Under the pieces are notes generated by a model that was not told the origin of the DNA, ran no database searches, and worked only from the letters and a program-made list of their open reading frames with translations. A stretch of 53,125 bases of DNA from Deltaproteobacteria bacterium (GTDB lineage: Bacteria; Myxococcota_A; Polyangia; Haliangiales; JADYYK01): contig JADYYK010000217.1 of the NCBI GenBank assembly GCA_020853705.1, positions 1 through 53,125 on the forward strand. Direction: 5' to 3'. Made by a program: the position numbers and the translations under genes. Of the stretch, positions 23,734-32,618 are shown in pieces (within the stretch, counting starts at the first letter, position 1; every line of letters starts with the position of its first letter).

Positions 23734-25050
23734 CTACTCGCAGCCGGGGACGCCGGAGGCCAGCGCGCAGGGCACGCAGACCTGGTCGGGCGTGCACACG
23801 TCCTGCAGGAAGATGACGCCGCCGAGGGGCAGCTTGGCGCACTTCGAGACGCAGGCGCCGCGGCCCAGGCGCGCGGTGCAGGTGCGCGGGGCGACCGTCG
23901 ACCCGGGCAGGTTCTCCTTGGGCACGCACAGCATGCCGGTGCTGCACTCGCGCTGCTCCAGGCTGGACTGCTGCGCGGCCGGGACCTGGGCCGAGGGCAC
24001 GCAGGTGGCCTTGGCCTCGCAGCAGTCGGGGAACTTGTAGGCCGGCTGCATGGGCATGTCGCACGAGGTCGAGCAGGCGCCGGTGGACATGCCGGTCAGC
24101 GGGTCGTTGCAGGGCACGCACAGCTCGCCGGTGTCGCAGGCCGCCTTCTGCAATTGAGCCGCCTTCGACGATACGCTTGGTAGACAGGCTGACAAGCAGC
24201 GACCCTCGGCGGCGGCCCCGGCGAAGGGCGCGCAGGTGGCGGGCACGTTGTTGCCGGCGGCGGCGATCATCTTGTCGGGCACGCAGAAGCCGCCGCTGCA
24301 GGCCGCCAGCAGGCTGCGCTGCGCCGCCGGCACCTGGGCCGACGGCACGCAGTGGGCGCCGCCGCAGCTGGGCGAGCAGGCCGGGAACATGGCGGGGTCG
24401 ATGAGGGCGGGCCCGGTGTACGGGCACATCGGGCCGGCGCTGCCGCCGTCGCTCCCGGCGCCTCCGGCGCCAGGCGTGGCCGGGTCGCCGCCGCACAGAC
24501 TCTCGCGCAGGGTGCAGGCCCCGGTCGGCTTGCCGTCGAGCGGGTTCACGCACGGCACGCACAGCTCGTCCTCCTGGCAGGTCGCCTGCGGCAGCAGCAC
24601 GGCGTTGGGGTTGTCGGCGACCTGCGGGATGCACTTCGACAGACACACACCCGCGGCGCCATTGAGCGACGCGCACGCGGGCGGCTGGTAGTCGCTGCCG
24701 GCGCGCAGCACGGCGTCGGGCAGACACAGGCCGCCGGAGCCGTCGCCGGTCTCGCAGTCGCTGAAGGCGGCCGACAGCCGGCTCGACACCGCGTTGGCGG
24801 GCACACAGTGGGCGTCGCCCTTGGTGCAGCAGCTGTTCATCCCGGCGCGCACGGGATCGACGCCGGCCAGCGGGGTGCTGGAGCAGGGGTCGACACGCAG
24901 GCCGGCGGTGCCGCCGCCGCCACCGCCGCCACCACCGCCGCCACCACCGCCGGCGCCGAGGCCGCCGTTGCCCGCGGCCGGTGGGTCCTCGATGCAGCCG
25001 GCCTGGATGAGCAGGAGCCCGCAGAGTCCGATCACCGTGGTGCGCAGCAT
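23734..25050 (-). CDS. Cys-rich lipoprotein with three internal repeats
   Basis: This 438-aa lipoprotein has signal peptide and lipobox LIQAGC, a run of 14 glycines (poly-GCC/ACC at about 24909-24955), then three ~115-residue Cys-rich repeats. Each repeat has the order CVPsaqVPAAQ, a C-x-G-x-LCVP segment, a CLSxC segment and ELCVPCxxPLxG-x4-GAC. Dense paired cysteines suggest disulfide-stabilised domains outside the cell. I know no family name. ATG 25050 has a GGAGG Shine-Dalgarno sequence 5-6 nt upstream. The last-repeat boundary region (about 24141-24195) has A/T-ended codons and carries one copy of the dispersed motif. Confidence 0.82.
   Translation of the reverse strand: MLRTTVIGLCGLLLIQAGCIEDPPAAGNGGLGAGGGGGGGGGGGGGGTAGLRVDPCSSTPLAGVDPVRAGMNSCCTKGDAHCVPANAVSSRLSAAFSDCETGDGSGGLCLPDAVLRAGSDYQPPACASLNGAAGVCLSKCIPQVADNPNAVLLPQATCQEDELCVPCVNPLDGKPTGACTLRESLCGGDPATPGAGGAGSDGGSAGPMCPYTGPALIDPAMFPACSPSCGGAHCVPSAQVPAAQRSLLAACSGGFCVPDKMIAAAGNNVPATCAPFAGAAAEGRCLSACLPSVSSKAAQLQKAACDTGELCVPCNDPLTGMSTGACSTSCDMPMQPAYKFPDCCEAKATCVPSAQVPAAQQSSLEQRECSTGMLCVPKENLPGSTVAPRTCTARLGRGACVSKCAKLPLGGVIFLQDVCTPDQVCVPCALASGVPGCE
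24180..24195 (-). other. Dispersed quasi-palindrome, site 3
   Basis: The minus strand reads TTGTCAGCCTGTCTAC inside the Cys-rich lipoprotein gene, with rare codons TCA, TGT, CTA, CCA and GTA nearby. Confidence 0.45.
24909..24955. repeat. GCC/ACC trinucleotide tract (poly-Gly linker)
   Basis: Trinucleotide repeats encode 14 consecutive glycines on the minus strand just after the lipidated Cys region. They make a flexible tether whose length is prone to slippage. Confidence 0.85.
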
Positions 25051-25177
25051 GTGTCCCTCCCAACGACCACGCTGCCTGTTGACGCGCCGCGGGGGATCGC
25101 ATCCATGGTGCGACCCGCACCCACCTCGGCCGGGTTCGCACGTTGGTTGCGGCCAGCGCCGGAGTAGCATGGCGGCC

Positions 25178-26746
25178 ATGACGAGGCGGCGGTCGATGCG
25201 GGCGGTGCAGGTGGGGATGCTGATGGTGGTGCTGGTCGGGGCGGCGGCGGCGGCGCCCACGGCGGCGCCCACGCCGGCGCCCACGCCGGCGCCGACCCCG
25301 GTGCCTCGGCCGGTGAGCGCCCCGCTGGCTGGCATCGGCAGCAGCGCGCCCGTGCGTGTGCTGGCGGCAGCGCCGGATCGGACCTGGGTGGTCCTGTGCG
25401 AGGCCCGCAAGGACACCAACAAGGACGGTCGCATCGAGGTCAAGCCCGGCTTCAACGGCCTGTATGGCGACGACATGGCCGCCTTCCTGGTCCAGCGCCC
25501 GGGCAAGGGCGTGGCCATCGACGACCTGCTGGCGGCCGACCCCACCGGGCGCTTCCTGGTCATCGTGCGCCAGGGCAAGCTCTGGCTGGTCGACACCACG
25601 ACCACGGTCAAGGGCGTCGCGGAGATCGATCTGACCGCGCGCGGCGCCTATTCGAAGGCCAAGCGGGACAAGGCGACCGGCGCCTTCATGCAGGCGCGCT
25701 TCGCCCCCGGGGGCGGCAGCCTGCTCTATGTGGGGCTGCGCAAGCAGAAGGTCGTCGTCGTGGTGCGCGATCTCGCCAGCGGCACCGAGGTAGACGTCGA
25801 GCCCGGGCCCGGCGTCTTCTGGGATGCCGGGTTCGACAGCCAGGGCAAGCGCGTCGAGGTCGAGGTCGTGGTCGACGCCGAGGGTCGCAAGGGCCGCCTG
25901 CCCACCGCGCGCGGCCCGGGCCACCAGCGCATCCCCAGCTGCACCACCCGCACCGTCAGCGACGTCATCAACGAGCGCGGTGACACCCCGGTGCTGCGGC
26001 TGGCTCCGCTCACGGGTGGTGTGGCGGCGCCGCCCGACGGGCTGATCGGCTGGCTGGGCAGCGCGATGCTGCGCCGCAGCCCGGCCGGCGCGCTGCTGCT
26101 CGACGCCGATGACGGCAAGCCCGCGCGCGAGCTGCTCGAGGCCAGCTGCAAGCCCATCATCGATGGCCTGGATCCCGACAAGCTGCGCATGCTGGTGCAC
26201 TGCCAGGCCGAGGGCGACAAGGCCAGGTGGCTGCTGGTCGACGCCCAGAAGACGCGCAAGCTCGGCCTGCTGGCCCAGGGCGACGAGGTCGACTCCCTGG
26301 AGCCGTTCGGGCGTCACCTGTTCTTCACCAGGAACGACGCCGACGACACCACCTTCGATCTCGAGACCGGCAAGCAGCGGCTGGCGCCGAAGTGGCAGCG
26401 TCAGCTCGGCTTCCTGGGGCCGCGCACCCTGGTCAACCGCGGCGGCCGCCTGGTGCTGCTCGATGGCGCCAGCGAGCGCGAGCTGGGGCCGCTCGACAGC
26501 GAGTACCCCGAGGTGATGCACAGCGGCGCGATCTACCTTGTGCCACCGTTCGTGGTCGATCTGGCGCAGGGCAAGCTGCTGGGCGGGCTGCCCACTGCGC
26601 AGTTCGGGCACAGCGCGCACGTGCTGGCGGTGGCGCGAGACGGCATGCTGCTGACCCTGTTCAGCAACGCGCCCACGCCGTTCTATCTCGGGCCCATGCA
26701 GTGGTACGCGCCGGGGCCGGCGCCAGGGCCGGGCCCCACGCCCTGA
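25178..26746 (+). CDS. Secreted protein of unknown function, beta-propeller-like
   Basis: The protein is ~522 aa with an N-terminal signal sequence (LMVVLVGAAAAAP) and an Ala-Pro-Thr tandem linker. The body is rich in short beta repeats (FLVIVRQGKLWLVDT, LLYVGLRKQKVVVVVRD), which suggest a WD40/TolB-like propeller, though no motif proves it. Two in-frame ATGs exist, at 25169 and 25178. I prefer 25178 because TAGCAT (25165-25170) overlaps the first and lies 7 nt before the second, with TTGGTT 16 nt further upstream. It is followed after 20 nt by the LPMO-like gene. Confidence 0.7.
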   Translation: MTRRRSMRAVQVGMLMVVLVGAAAAAPTAAPTPAPTPAPTPVPRPVSAPLAGIGSSAPVRVLAAAPDRTWVVLCEARKDTNKDGRIEVKPGFNGLYGDDMAAFLVQRPGKGVAIDDLLAADPTGRFLVIVRQGKLWLVDTTTTVKGVAEIDLTARGAYSKAKRDKATGAFMQARFAPGGGSLLYVGLRKQKVVVVVRDLASGTEVDVEPGPGVFWDAGFDSQGKRVEVEVVVDAEGRKGRLPTARGPGHQRIPSCTTRTVSDVINERGDTPVLRLAPLTGGVAAPPDGLIGWLGSAMLRRSPAGALLLDADDGKPARELLEASCKPIIDGLDPDKLRMLVHCQAEGDKARWLLVDAQKTRKLGLLAQGDEVDSLEPFGRHLFFTRNDADDTTFDLETGKQRLAPKWQRQLGFLGPRTLVNRGGRLVLLDGASERELGPLDSEYPEVMHSGAIYLVPPFVVDLAQGKLLGGLPTAQFGHSAHVLAVARDGMLLTLFSNAPTPFYLGPMQWYAPGPAPGPGPTP

Positions 26747-26766
26747 CGAACGTGTATCCTGCTGTC

Positions 26767-27450
26767 ATGCGTCGTGTCGCGATCGCGCTCGCCGTGACCG
26801 TCAGCGGCCTGGTCGGCGCGCGGCCGGCGGCGGCGCACATCGAGCTGCTGTCGCCCGAGCCGCGCACGCTGGAGCTGAAGGTCGCGCCGTGCGGGCTGCG
26901 CGTGCCGCGCGGCAGCAACGTGACGAACTACGCTCCCGGGCAGACCATCACGGTGCGCTGGCAGGAGACGGTGCCGCACCCGGGCCACTACCGCATCAGC
27001 TTCGACGCCGACGGCGACGACGACTTCGTCGATCCAGGCAGCTTCACCGACATCAACACGGTGCCCAGCGTGATGATCGACGGCATCGCCGACCGCGACG
27101 GCACCGGCCTGTACACCCAGCAGCTCACGCTACCGAACATCAACTGCGATCGCTGCACGCTGCAGGTCATCCAGGTCATGACCGACAAGCCGCCCTATGG
27201 CGACGGCAACGACGTCTACCACCAGTGCGCCGACCTCATCATCGGCACCCCGGGCGACGGTGGCGTGCCGGGCGCCGACGGGGGCGGCGGCGACGGCGGC
27301 GAGGACGGCGGCTGCGGCTGTCGAGTCGGGGTGGCGACCGGGCGCGGCGGCGCCGGGGCGGGGCCAGCAGGTGCGGGGCTGCTGACGCTGCTGGGTGCCG
27401 GGCTGCTCGCGGTCATCGTGGTGCGGCGCCGACGGGCGCGACGGAGCTGA
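26767..27450 (+). CDS. LPMO-like secreted protein with MYXO-CTERM tail
   Basis: This 227-aa precursor has a signal peptide that should be cut before His24 (ARPAAA, then HIELLSP). That would leave an N-terminal His, the hallmark of copper lytic polysaccharide monooxygenases; a second possible ligand is in HPGHYRISFD. It resembles the myxobacterial LPMO-like family known from Sorangium. The C-terminus carries a Gly/Asp linker, GGCGC, a hydrophobic helix and an RRRRARR cluster, which is the MYXO-CTERM sorting signal. Oxidative activity is not proven by sequence. TATCCT lies 6 nt before ATG 26767. The DUF4301 gene starts 1 nt after its stop. Confidence 0.85.
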   Translation: MRRVAIALAVTVSGLVGARPAAAHIELLSPEPRTLELKVAPCGLRVPRGSNVTNYAPGQTITVRWQETVPHPGHYRISFDADGDDDFVDPGSFTDINTVPSVMIDGIADRDGTGLYTQQLTLPNINCDRCTLQVIQVMTDKPPYGDGNDVYHQCADLIIGTPGDGGVPGADGGGGDGGEDGGCGCRVGVATGRGGAGAGPAGAGLLTLLGAGLLAVIVVRRRRARRS

Positions 27451-27451
27451 C

Positions 27452-28969
27452 ATGGAGCTACTGACCGACGCCGACCTGGCCTGGTTGCGCCAGCGCGGCA
27501 TGAACGAGGCCGAGGTGCGCCGCCAGCTGGCGCTGTTCGCGACGCCGCCGGCGCCCACCGCGCTGGCGCGCGCGTGCACCGTGGGTGACGGCATCCGGCG
27601 CCTCGACGAGGCCGAGCATCCCGCGCTGCTGGCGCGCTGGAGCGCCGCCGCCGAGGCCGGGCGGCTGTCCAAGTTCGTGCCGGCGTCGGGCGCGGCGTCG
27701 CGCATGTTCCAGGCCCTGGTCCCGCTGCTGGCGCCGGGGGCGCGCTATGACGGTGCTGCGGTCGCTGCCGCTGCTTTACAGGGTGACAAGCTCGCGAAGC
27801 AGCAGCGCGACTTCGTGGCCGGCCTGCCGCGCTTCGCCTTCTTCGAGCAGCTCGGCGTGCCGGCGCAGCCCGATGACGCCCAGGTGCTGGCCGCGGTGCG
27901 GCGGCTCCTGGGGCCGGCGGACGAGGGCGGCCTCGACTACCTGCGCCTGCCCAAGGCGCTGCTGGCGTTTCACCGCGCGCCCGATGGCGTGCGCACCGCC
28001 TTCGCCGAGCACCTGCACGAGGCCGCCGGCTACGTGCGCCGCACCCGCGACGGGGTGTGCCGGCTGCACTTCACCATCTCGCCCGCGCACCGCGCCGGCT
28101 TCGACGCCGCGGCAGCGGCCGCGGCCAGCCACGCCGCGCGCCTGGGGGTGCGCTTCGAGCTCGGCTTCTCGGTGCAGGAGCCCTACACCGACACCATCGC
28201 GGTCGACCTCGAGAACCGGCCCTTCCGGCAAGACAATGGCGAGCTCTTGCTGCGACCCGGCGGCCATGGCGCGCTGATCGACAACCTGGCGCGGCTGGGC
28301 GGCGACGTGGTCTACGTCAAGAACATCGACAACGTGGTCGGCGACGCGCGGCGCGCGCCGACCATCCTGTGGAAGCGGCTGCTGGGCGGGCTGGCCCTGG
28401 AGCTGGAGGCCCAGGCGCACGCGCTGGAGGCGCGGCTGTCCGCCGGTGAGGCTGCGGCGCTGCCCGAGGCGCTGGCGCTGGCGCGCGGCTTCGGCGCCAC
28501 GCCCCCCGCGGCAGCCGACATGGCGTGGGCGCTGGCGCGGCTGCGGCGGCCGCTGCGCGTCTGCGGCGTGGTCAGGAGCCAGGGCGAACCGGGGGGCGGG
28601 CCGTTCTGGGTGCGCGACCCCGACGGCACCACGTCGCCGCAGATCGTGGAGTCGGCCCAGGTCGACCCCGGCGTGGCCGCGCAACAGGGGATCTTCCAGG
28701 GCTCGACGCACTTCAACCCGGTCGACCTGGTGTGCTGCCTGCGCGACGGCGCCGGGCGGCCCCACGCGCTGGAGGACTTCGTCGATCCCAGCGCGGTGTT
28801 CCTGGCCAGGAAGTCGCACCAGGGCCGCGAGCTCTGCGCGCTCGAGCTGCCCGGGCTGTGGAACGGGGCCATGGCGCGCTGGAACACGGTGTTCGTCGAG
28901 GTCCCGGCGGAGACCTTCGCGCCGGTGAAGACGGTTCTGGATCTGCTGCGACCGGAGCACCAACCGTAG
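27452..28969 (+). CDS. DUF4301-family protein
   Basis: This 505-aa cytoplasmic protein matches DUF4301: KFVPASGAASRMF near residue 75, LHFTISPAH, DTIAVDLENRPFR, LLRPGGHGALIDNL and VYVKNIDNVV. The GAAxRMF and GGHGALI patterns are reminiscent of nucleotidyltransferases such as UDP-sugar pyrophosphorylases, but no activity is established. ATG 27452 lies 1 nt after the LPMO-like gene's stop and has a GGAG Shine-Dalgarno-like sequence. The TAG stop lies inside the first arm of a 15-bp hairpin. The codons around ALQGDK include TTA and carry a copy of the dispersed motif (27774-27789). Confidence 0.85.
   Translation: MELLTDADLAWLRQRGMNEAEVRRQLALFATPPAPTALARACTVGDGIRRLDEAEHPALLARWSAAAEAGRLSKFVPASGAASRMFQALVPLLAPGARYDGAAVAAAALQGDKLAKQQRDFVAGLPRFAFFEQLGVPAQPDDAQVLAAVRRLLGPADEGGLDYLRLPKALLAFHRAPDGVRTAFAEHLHEAAGYVRRTRDGVCRLHFTISPAHRAGFDAAAAAAASHAARLGVRFELGFSVQEPYTDTIAVDLENRPFRQDNGELLLRPGGHGALIDNLARLGGDVVYVKNIDNVVGDARRAPTILWKRLLGGLALELEAQAHALEARLSAGEAAALPEALALARGFGATPPAAADMAWALARLRRPLRVCGVVRSQGEPGGGPFWVRDPDGTTSPQIVESAQVDPGVAAQQGIFQGSTHFNPVDLVCCLRDGAGRPHALEDFVDPSAVFLARKSHQGRELCALELPGLWNGAMARWNTVFVEVPAETFAPVKTVLDLLRPEHQP
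27774..27789 (-). other. Dispersed quasi-palindrome, site 4
   Basis: The minus strand reads TTGTCACCCTGTAAAG inside the DUF4301 gene. The plus-strand codons include GCT GCT TTA CAG GGT. Confidence 0.5.
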
Positions 28970-29056
28970 TGCTCCTCCGGAGCACTACGGTTGTCCGGCT
29001 CCGCTTCCGCTTCCGTTCCGTAGGGCTCCTCCGGAGCACTACGGTTGTCCGGCTCC
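28961..29056. repeat. Tandem hairpin element (REP-like) between genes
   Basis: CAACCGTAGTGCTCC (28961-28975) pairs perfectly with 28979-28993, giving a 15-bp stem with a 3-nt loop. A second hairpin at 29018-29044 has one mismatch. A 32-bp unit is exactly repeated at 28971-29002 and 29025-29056. A CTTCCG/TTCCG-rich stretch between them resembles the tails of the elements at 10888 and 36692. The first stem includes the stop codon of the upstream gene and could end its transcript. Confidence 0.8.
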
Positions 29057-29075
29057 AGTAGTATCCTCCCCGCAC

Positions 29076-30026
29076 ATGAGCCTGCCCGCCTCGCTGTCAC
29101 GTCTGCGCCTCCCCGTCGTCGGCGCCCCGCTGTTCATCATCTCGCAGCCCGACCTGGTGCTGGCGCAGTGCAAGGCCGGCGTGGTCGGCGCCTTCCCGGC
29201 GCTGAACGCGCGCCCGCCCGCGCTGCTCGAGGAGTGGCTGGGCCGCATCACCAGCGAGCTTCAGGCCTGGGACGCCGCGCACCCCGAGGCGCCGTCGGCG
29301 CCGTTCGCGGTCAACCAGATCGTGCACAAGTCGAACGACCGGTTGGAGCACGACCTCGCGCTGTGCGTGAAGTACAAGGTCCCGGTCGTCATCACCTCGC
29401 TGGGCGCGCGCGAGGACGTCAACCGCGCGGTGCACAGCTATGGCGGCATCGTCCTGCACGACGTCATCCACGTGGTGCACGCCCGCAAGGCGCTGGACAA
29501 GGGCGCCGACGGCCTCATCGCGGTGTGCGCGGGCGCCGGGGGCCACGCCGGCACGCTGTCTCCGTTCGCCCTGGTGCAGGAGATCCGCGGCTTCTTCCAG
29601 GGGCCGCTGGCGCTGGCCGGCGCCATCGCCAACGGGCGCGCCGTGCTGGCCGCGCGCGCCATGGGCGCCGACCTGGCCTACATCGGCTCGGCCTTCATCG
29701 CCACCCAGGAGGCCAGCGCCGGCGAGGCCTACAAGAAGGCCATCGTCGACGGCGCCGCCGCCGACATCGTCTACACCAACCTGTTCACCGGCGTGCACGG
29801 CAACTACCTCAAGCCGTCGATCGTCGCCGCCGGCCTCGACCCCGACAACCTGCCGGTCAGCGACCCGTCCAGGATGTCGTTCGGCGGCGGCGAGGGCGCC
29901 AAGAAGGCGTGGCGCGACATCTGGGGCTGCGGCCAGGGCATCGGCGCCATCCACGAGGTGCCGCCCGCGGGCGAGCTGGTGGCGCGCCTCGCGCGCGAGT
30001 ATGAAGAGGCGCGCCGGAGCCTGTGA
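29076..30026 (+). CDS. Nitronate monooxygenase (NMO/2-nitropropane dioxygenase family)
   Basis: This 316-aa FMN-dependent TIM barrel has the start LPVVGAPLFIISQPDLVLA, the family block VCAGAGGHAGTLSPFALVQE, and LAGAIANGRAVLAA followed by GADLAYIGSAFI for phosphate binding. Such enzymes oxidise alkyl nitronates, possibly detoxifying propionate-3-nitronate. No signal peptide is present. TATCCT (29062-29067) lies 8 nt before ATG 29076, next to the repeat element. It is a single gene, 44 nt before the MATE pump gene. Confidence 0.9.
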   Translation: MSLPASLSRLRLPVVGAPLFIISQPDLVLAQCKAGVVGAFPALNARPPALLEEWLGRITSELQAWDAAHPEAPSAPFAVNQIVHKSNDRLEHDLALCVKYKVPVVITSLGAREDVNRAVHSYGGIVLHDVIHVVHARKALDKGADGLIAVCAGAGGHAGTLSPFALVQEIRGFFQGPLALAGAIANGRAVLAARAMGADLAYIGSAFIATQEASAGEAYKKAIVDGAAADIVYTNLFTGVHGNYLKPSIVAAGLDPDNLPVSDPSRMSFGGGEGAKKAWRDIWGCGQGIGAIHEVPPAGELVARLAREYEEARRSL

Positions 30027-30070
30027 TCCCGCTGGCGCCACGGTGATGCTGGGATAGACTGCCGCCCCCG

Positions 30071-31459
30071 ATGGCCACCGCCTGGCAGACCTTCAAGCAG
30101 GCGCTCAGCGGCAGCGAGCGCGTCGATCACACCAGCGGCGTGCTGGGTCGCTCGCTGGTGCTGCTCGCCGTCCCCATGGTGATGGAGATGGCGATGGAGT
30201 CGCTGTTCGCCGTCTCCGACGTCTTCTGGGTGTCGCGGCTGGGGTCGGACGCAGTCGCTGTGGTCGGCATCACCGAGTCGCTGATGACCGTGGTCTATGC
30301 GCTGGCGATGGGGCTGGCGATGGCGGCCGCGGCGCTGGTGTCCCGCCGCATCGGCGAGAAGGACCCCGAGGGCGCCGCGCGCGCCGCCGCGCACGCCATG
30401 GCGCTGGGCGTCGGCGTCGCCCTGGTGCTGGGTGTGCTGGGCGCGACCCTGGGCGATCGCATGCTGGGCTTGATGGGGGCGTCGGACCAGGTGGTCGCCC
30501 AGGGCGGCAGCTTCGTCCGCATCATGCTGGGCGGCAACCTGGTCATCTTCATGCTGTTCCTGATCAACGCGGTGTTCCGCGGCGCAGGTGACGCCGCCAT
30601 CGCGATGCGCACCCTGTGGCTGGCCAACATCCTCAACATCGTGCTGGGGCCGTGCTTCATCTTCGGGGTCGGGCCGCTGCCCGAGATGGGCGTCACCGGG
30701 GCCGCGGTGGCGACCACCATCGGGCGCTCGGTCGGCGTGATCTACCAGCTGGTCGCGCTGTCGCGCGCGCAGAGCCGCATCCGCATCCAGCGCCAGCACC
30801 TGCGCTTCGACGGCGGGCTGCTGGCGTCGCTGGCGCGCATCGGCGGCAACGGCGCGGCGCAGGCCCTGATCAGCACCGCCAGCTGGGTCGCGCTGACGCG
30901 CATCCTGACCGGCTTCGGCAGCAAGGCGGTGGCCGGCTACACCATCGGCATCCGCATCGTGCTGTTCGCCATCCTGCCGGCGTGGGGGCTGTCGAACGCG
31001 GCGGCCACCCTGGTGGGCCAGAACCTGGGCGCGCAGCAGCCCGAGCGCGCCGAGTCGGCGGTGCGGCTGGCGGCGCGCATCGGCTTCATGTTCCTGGGCG
31101 CGGTCGGGGTCATCTTCGTGGTGCTGGCGGGGCCCATCGTGGGGCTGTTCAGCGACGATCCCGAGACGCTGCGCCATGGCACGCGCGCGCTGCGCTTCAT
31201 CGCGCTGGGCTTCCCGCTGTATGCCTGGGCGATGATCTACACCGCGGCCTTCAACGGCGCGGGCGACACCTGGACGCCGACGCTGATCAACCTGCTGTGC
31301 TTCTGGCTGTGCGAGATCCCGCTGGCGTGGGCGCTGTCACACGGCGCGGGCTGGGGCCCGGACGGGGTCTTCGTGTCGGTGACCTTCGCGTTCTCGCTGA
31401 TGGCGGTGGTGGCCTACGCCTGGTTCAGGCGCGGTGGCTGGAAGTGGAAGGCCGTGTAG
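30071..31459 (+). CDS. MATE-family efflux transporter
   Basis: This 462-aa protein has twelve predicted hydrophobic helices in two homologous halves. The N-terminal block LAVPMVMEMAMESLFAVSDVFWVSRLG and the second-half block NAAATLVGQNLGAQQPERAE are typical of MATE/NorM drug-cation antiporters, which export organic cations using Na+ or H+. TAGACT lies 10 nt before ATG 30071. The substrate is unknown. Confidence 0.92.
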   Translation: MATAWQTFKQALSGSERVDHTSGVLGRSLVLLAVPMVMEMAMESLFAVSDVFWVSRLGSDAVAVVGITESLMTVVYALAMGLAMAAAALVSRRIGEKDPEGAARAAAHAMALGVGVALVLGVLGATLGDRMLGLMGASDQVVAQGGSFVRIMLGGNLVIFMLFLINAVFRGAGDAAIAMRTLWLANILNIVLGPCFIFGVGPLPEMGVTGAAVATTIGRSVGVIYQLVALSRAQSRIRIQRQHLRFDGGLLASLARIGGNGAAQALISTASWVALTRILTGFGSKAVAGYTIGIRIVLFAILPAWGLSNAAATLVGQNLGAQQPERAESAVRLAARIGFMFLGAVGVIFVVLAGPIVGLFSDDPETLRHGTRALRFIALGFPLYAWAMIYTAAFNGAGDTWTPTLINLLCFWLCEIPLAWALSHGAGWGPDGVFVSVTFAFSLMAVVAYAWFRRGGWKWKAV

Positions 31460-31493
31460 CGGCCAGCGGCCCGGCCGGGGTACCGTCGAGGTC

Positions 31494-32564
31494 GTGACCA
31501 GGCGGGGGCTTCCGTGGATCGTCGTGACGCTGGCGCTGGTCGGCCCGCTGGCGGCTGGCTGCGGCGACTCCCCGCGCGCGCGGCGCTATCCCGAGCGCAT
31601 GTCGATCTGGGCCGAGGAGCTGCCCCAGGGCAGCCTCGACGAGCGCCTCGGCTTCGCCGGCCGGAACCACCTCAACGTCAACGTCAGCATGGTCAAGGGC
31701 AGCCACGACGTCGGCTACCTGACCGCGCTGTGCAGCGCCGCCGAGCGCGCCGGCGTCGCGCTGCGGCTGTGGCCCGGCCTGCCGCGCGAGCAGGGCTACT
31801 GGGCCAACCAGCAAAACGCCACCGCCTACCTGGCCTGGATCGACGAGCTCGTCGCGCTGGCGCCCAGCGCGTGCCCGCGCCTCGACGGCTTCGTGGTCGA
31901 CATGGAGATGCCGCTGACGCGGGTCGACGAGCTGGCCGCCATGCGCGCCGCCGGCGCCAGCAACGTCACCATCGCGATGTGGCTGCTCGACGGCATCGAC
32001 GTCGCCGCCTTCGACGCCGCGCGCGCGCAGTTCGCCGCCGCCGCCAGGCGCGTCCGCGCCAAGGGCTACCGCTTCGCCGTCAGCACCCTGGCGATGAACG
32101 CCGACGACTGGCGCGACGGCGACGAGACCATCGCGCACGCGCTGTGGACGCCCATCGAGGGCATCGAGTGGGACGCGGTCTCGTTCCAGGTCTATCGCAA
32201 CATCTATGATCAGCAGTTCCCCGCCAGCGGGGGCAGCTACACCTCGGGCCTCATCACCAGCTATGCCCACGACGTGGTGCGGGTCTGGGGCAAGCGCGGC
32301 GGCATCGACCTCGGCACCACCGGCGCCGGCATCGGCGTCACCGTGGGCTTGCCCGACGCCGCCGCCCTGGTGTCCGACATCGCCGCCGCACGCGCCGAGG
32401 GGATCGCCCCGGGCGGGATCGGGATCTACTCGCTGGAGGGGCTGGCCGACAAGGCCGACGCCGAGGCCTGGGTCACCCTGCCCGCCCCGCGCGCCGCCCC
32501 CATCACCGAGCTCGACAGCACCGCGCGCGGCACCTTCCAGAGCCTCGACCTGCTGGGCAACTGA
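31494..32564 (+). CDS. Lipoprotein with TIM-barrel-like body, unknown function
   Basis: This 356-aa lipoprotein has lipobox LAAGC followed by GDSPRARR. The body has repeated beta-alpha units (HLNVNVSMVKGS, VALRLWPGLP, LDGFVVDMEMPL, VTIAMWLLDGIDV, YRFAVSTLAMNADDW, WDAVSFQVYRNIY, GIGIYSLEGL), consistent with a glycosidase-like TIM barrel; D and E in VVDMEM could be catalytic. I know no family match. The start GTG 31494 follows TACCGT by 7 nt and gives a proper signal peptide. It ends right at a strong hairpin. Confidence 0.75.
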   Translation: MTRRGLPWIVVTLALVGPLAAGCGDSPRARRYPERMSIWAEELPQGSLDERLGFAGRNHLNVNVSMVKGSHDVGYLTALCSAAERAGVALRLWPGLPREQGYWANQQNATAYLAWIDELVALAPSACPRLDGFVVDMEMPLTRVDELAAMRAAGASNVTIAMWLLDGIDVAAFDAARAQFAAAARRVRAKGYRFAVSTLAMNADDWRDGDETIAHALWTPIEGIEWDAVSFQVYRNIYDQQFPASGGSYTSGLITSYAHDVVRVWGKRGGIDLGTTGAGIGVTVGLPDAAALVSDIAAARAEGIAPGGIGIYSLEGLADKADAEAWVTLPAPRAAPITELDSTARGTFQSLDLLGN

Positions 32565-32600
32565 CGATCACACCGAGGGCCCGAGCCCTCGGTGTGATCG
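32565..32600. terminator. 16-bp perfect hairpin between convergent genes
   Basis: The arms 32565-32580 and 32585-32600 are perfectly complementary with a 4-nt loop (CCGA). The hairpin starts right after the TGA at 32562-32564, and the convergent gene stops at 32619. It probably ends transcription in both directions despite lacking a U-tract. Confidence 0.7.
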
Positions 32601-32618
32601 CCCAGGCTGAGGCTCGCG

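Noticed and set aside
21596..26620. Open frame of over 1600 codons on the minus strand
   Set aside because: It runs antisense to well-supported genes, has a composition dominated by Arg, Gly, Ala, His and Gln with no domain, and is the usual by-product of third-position G/C bias.
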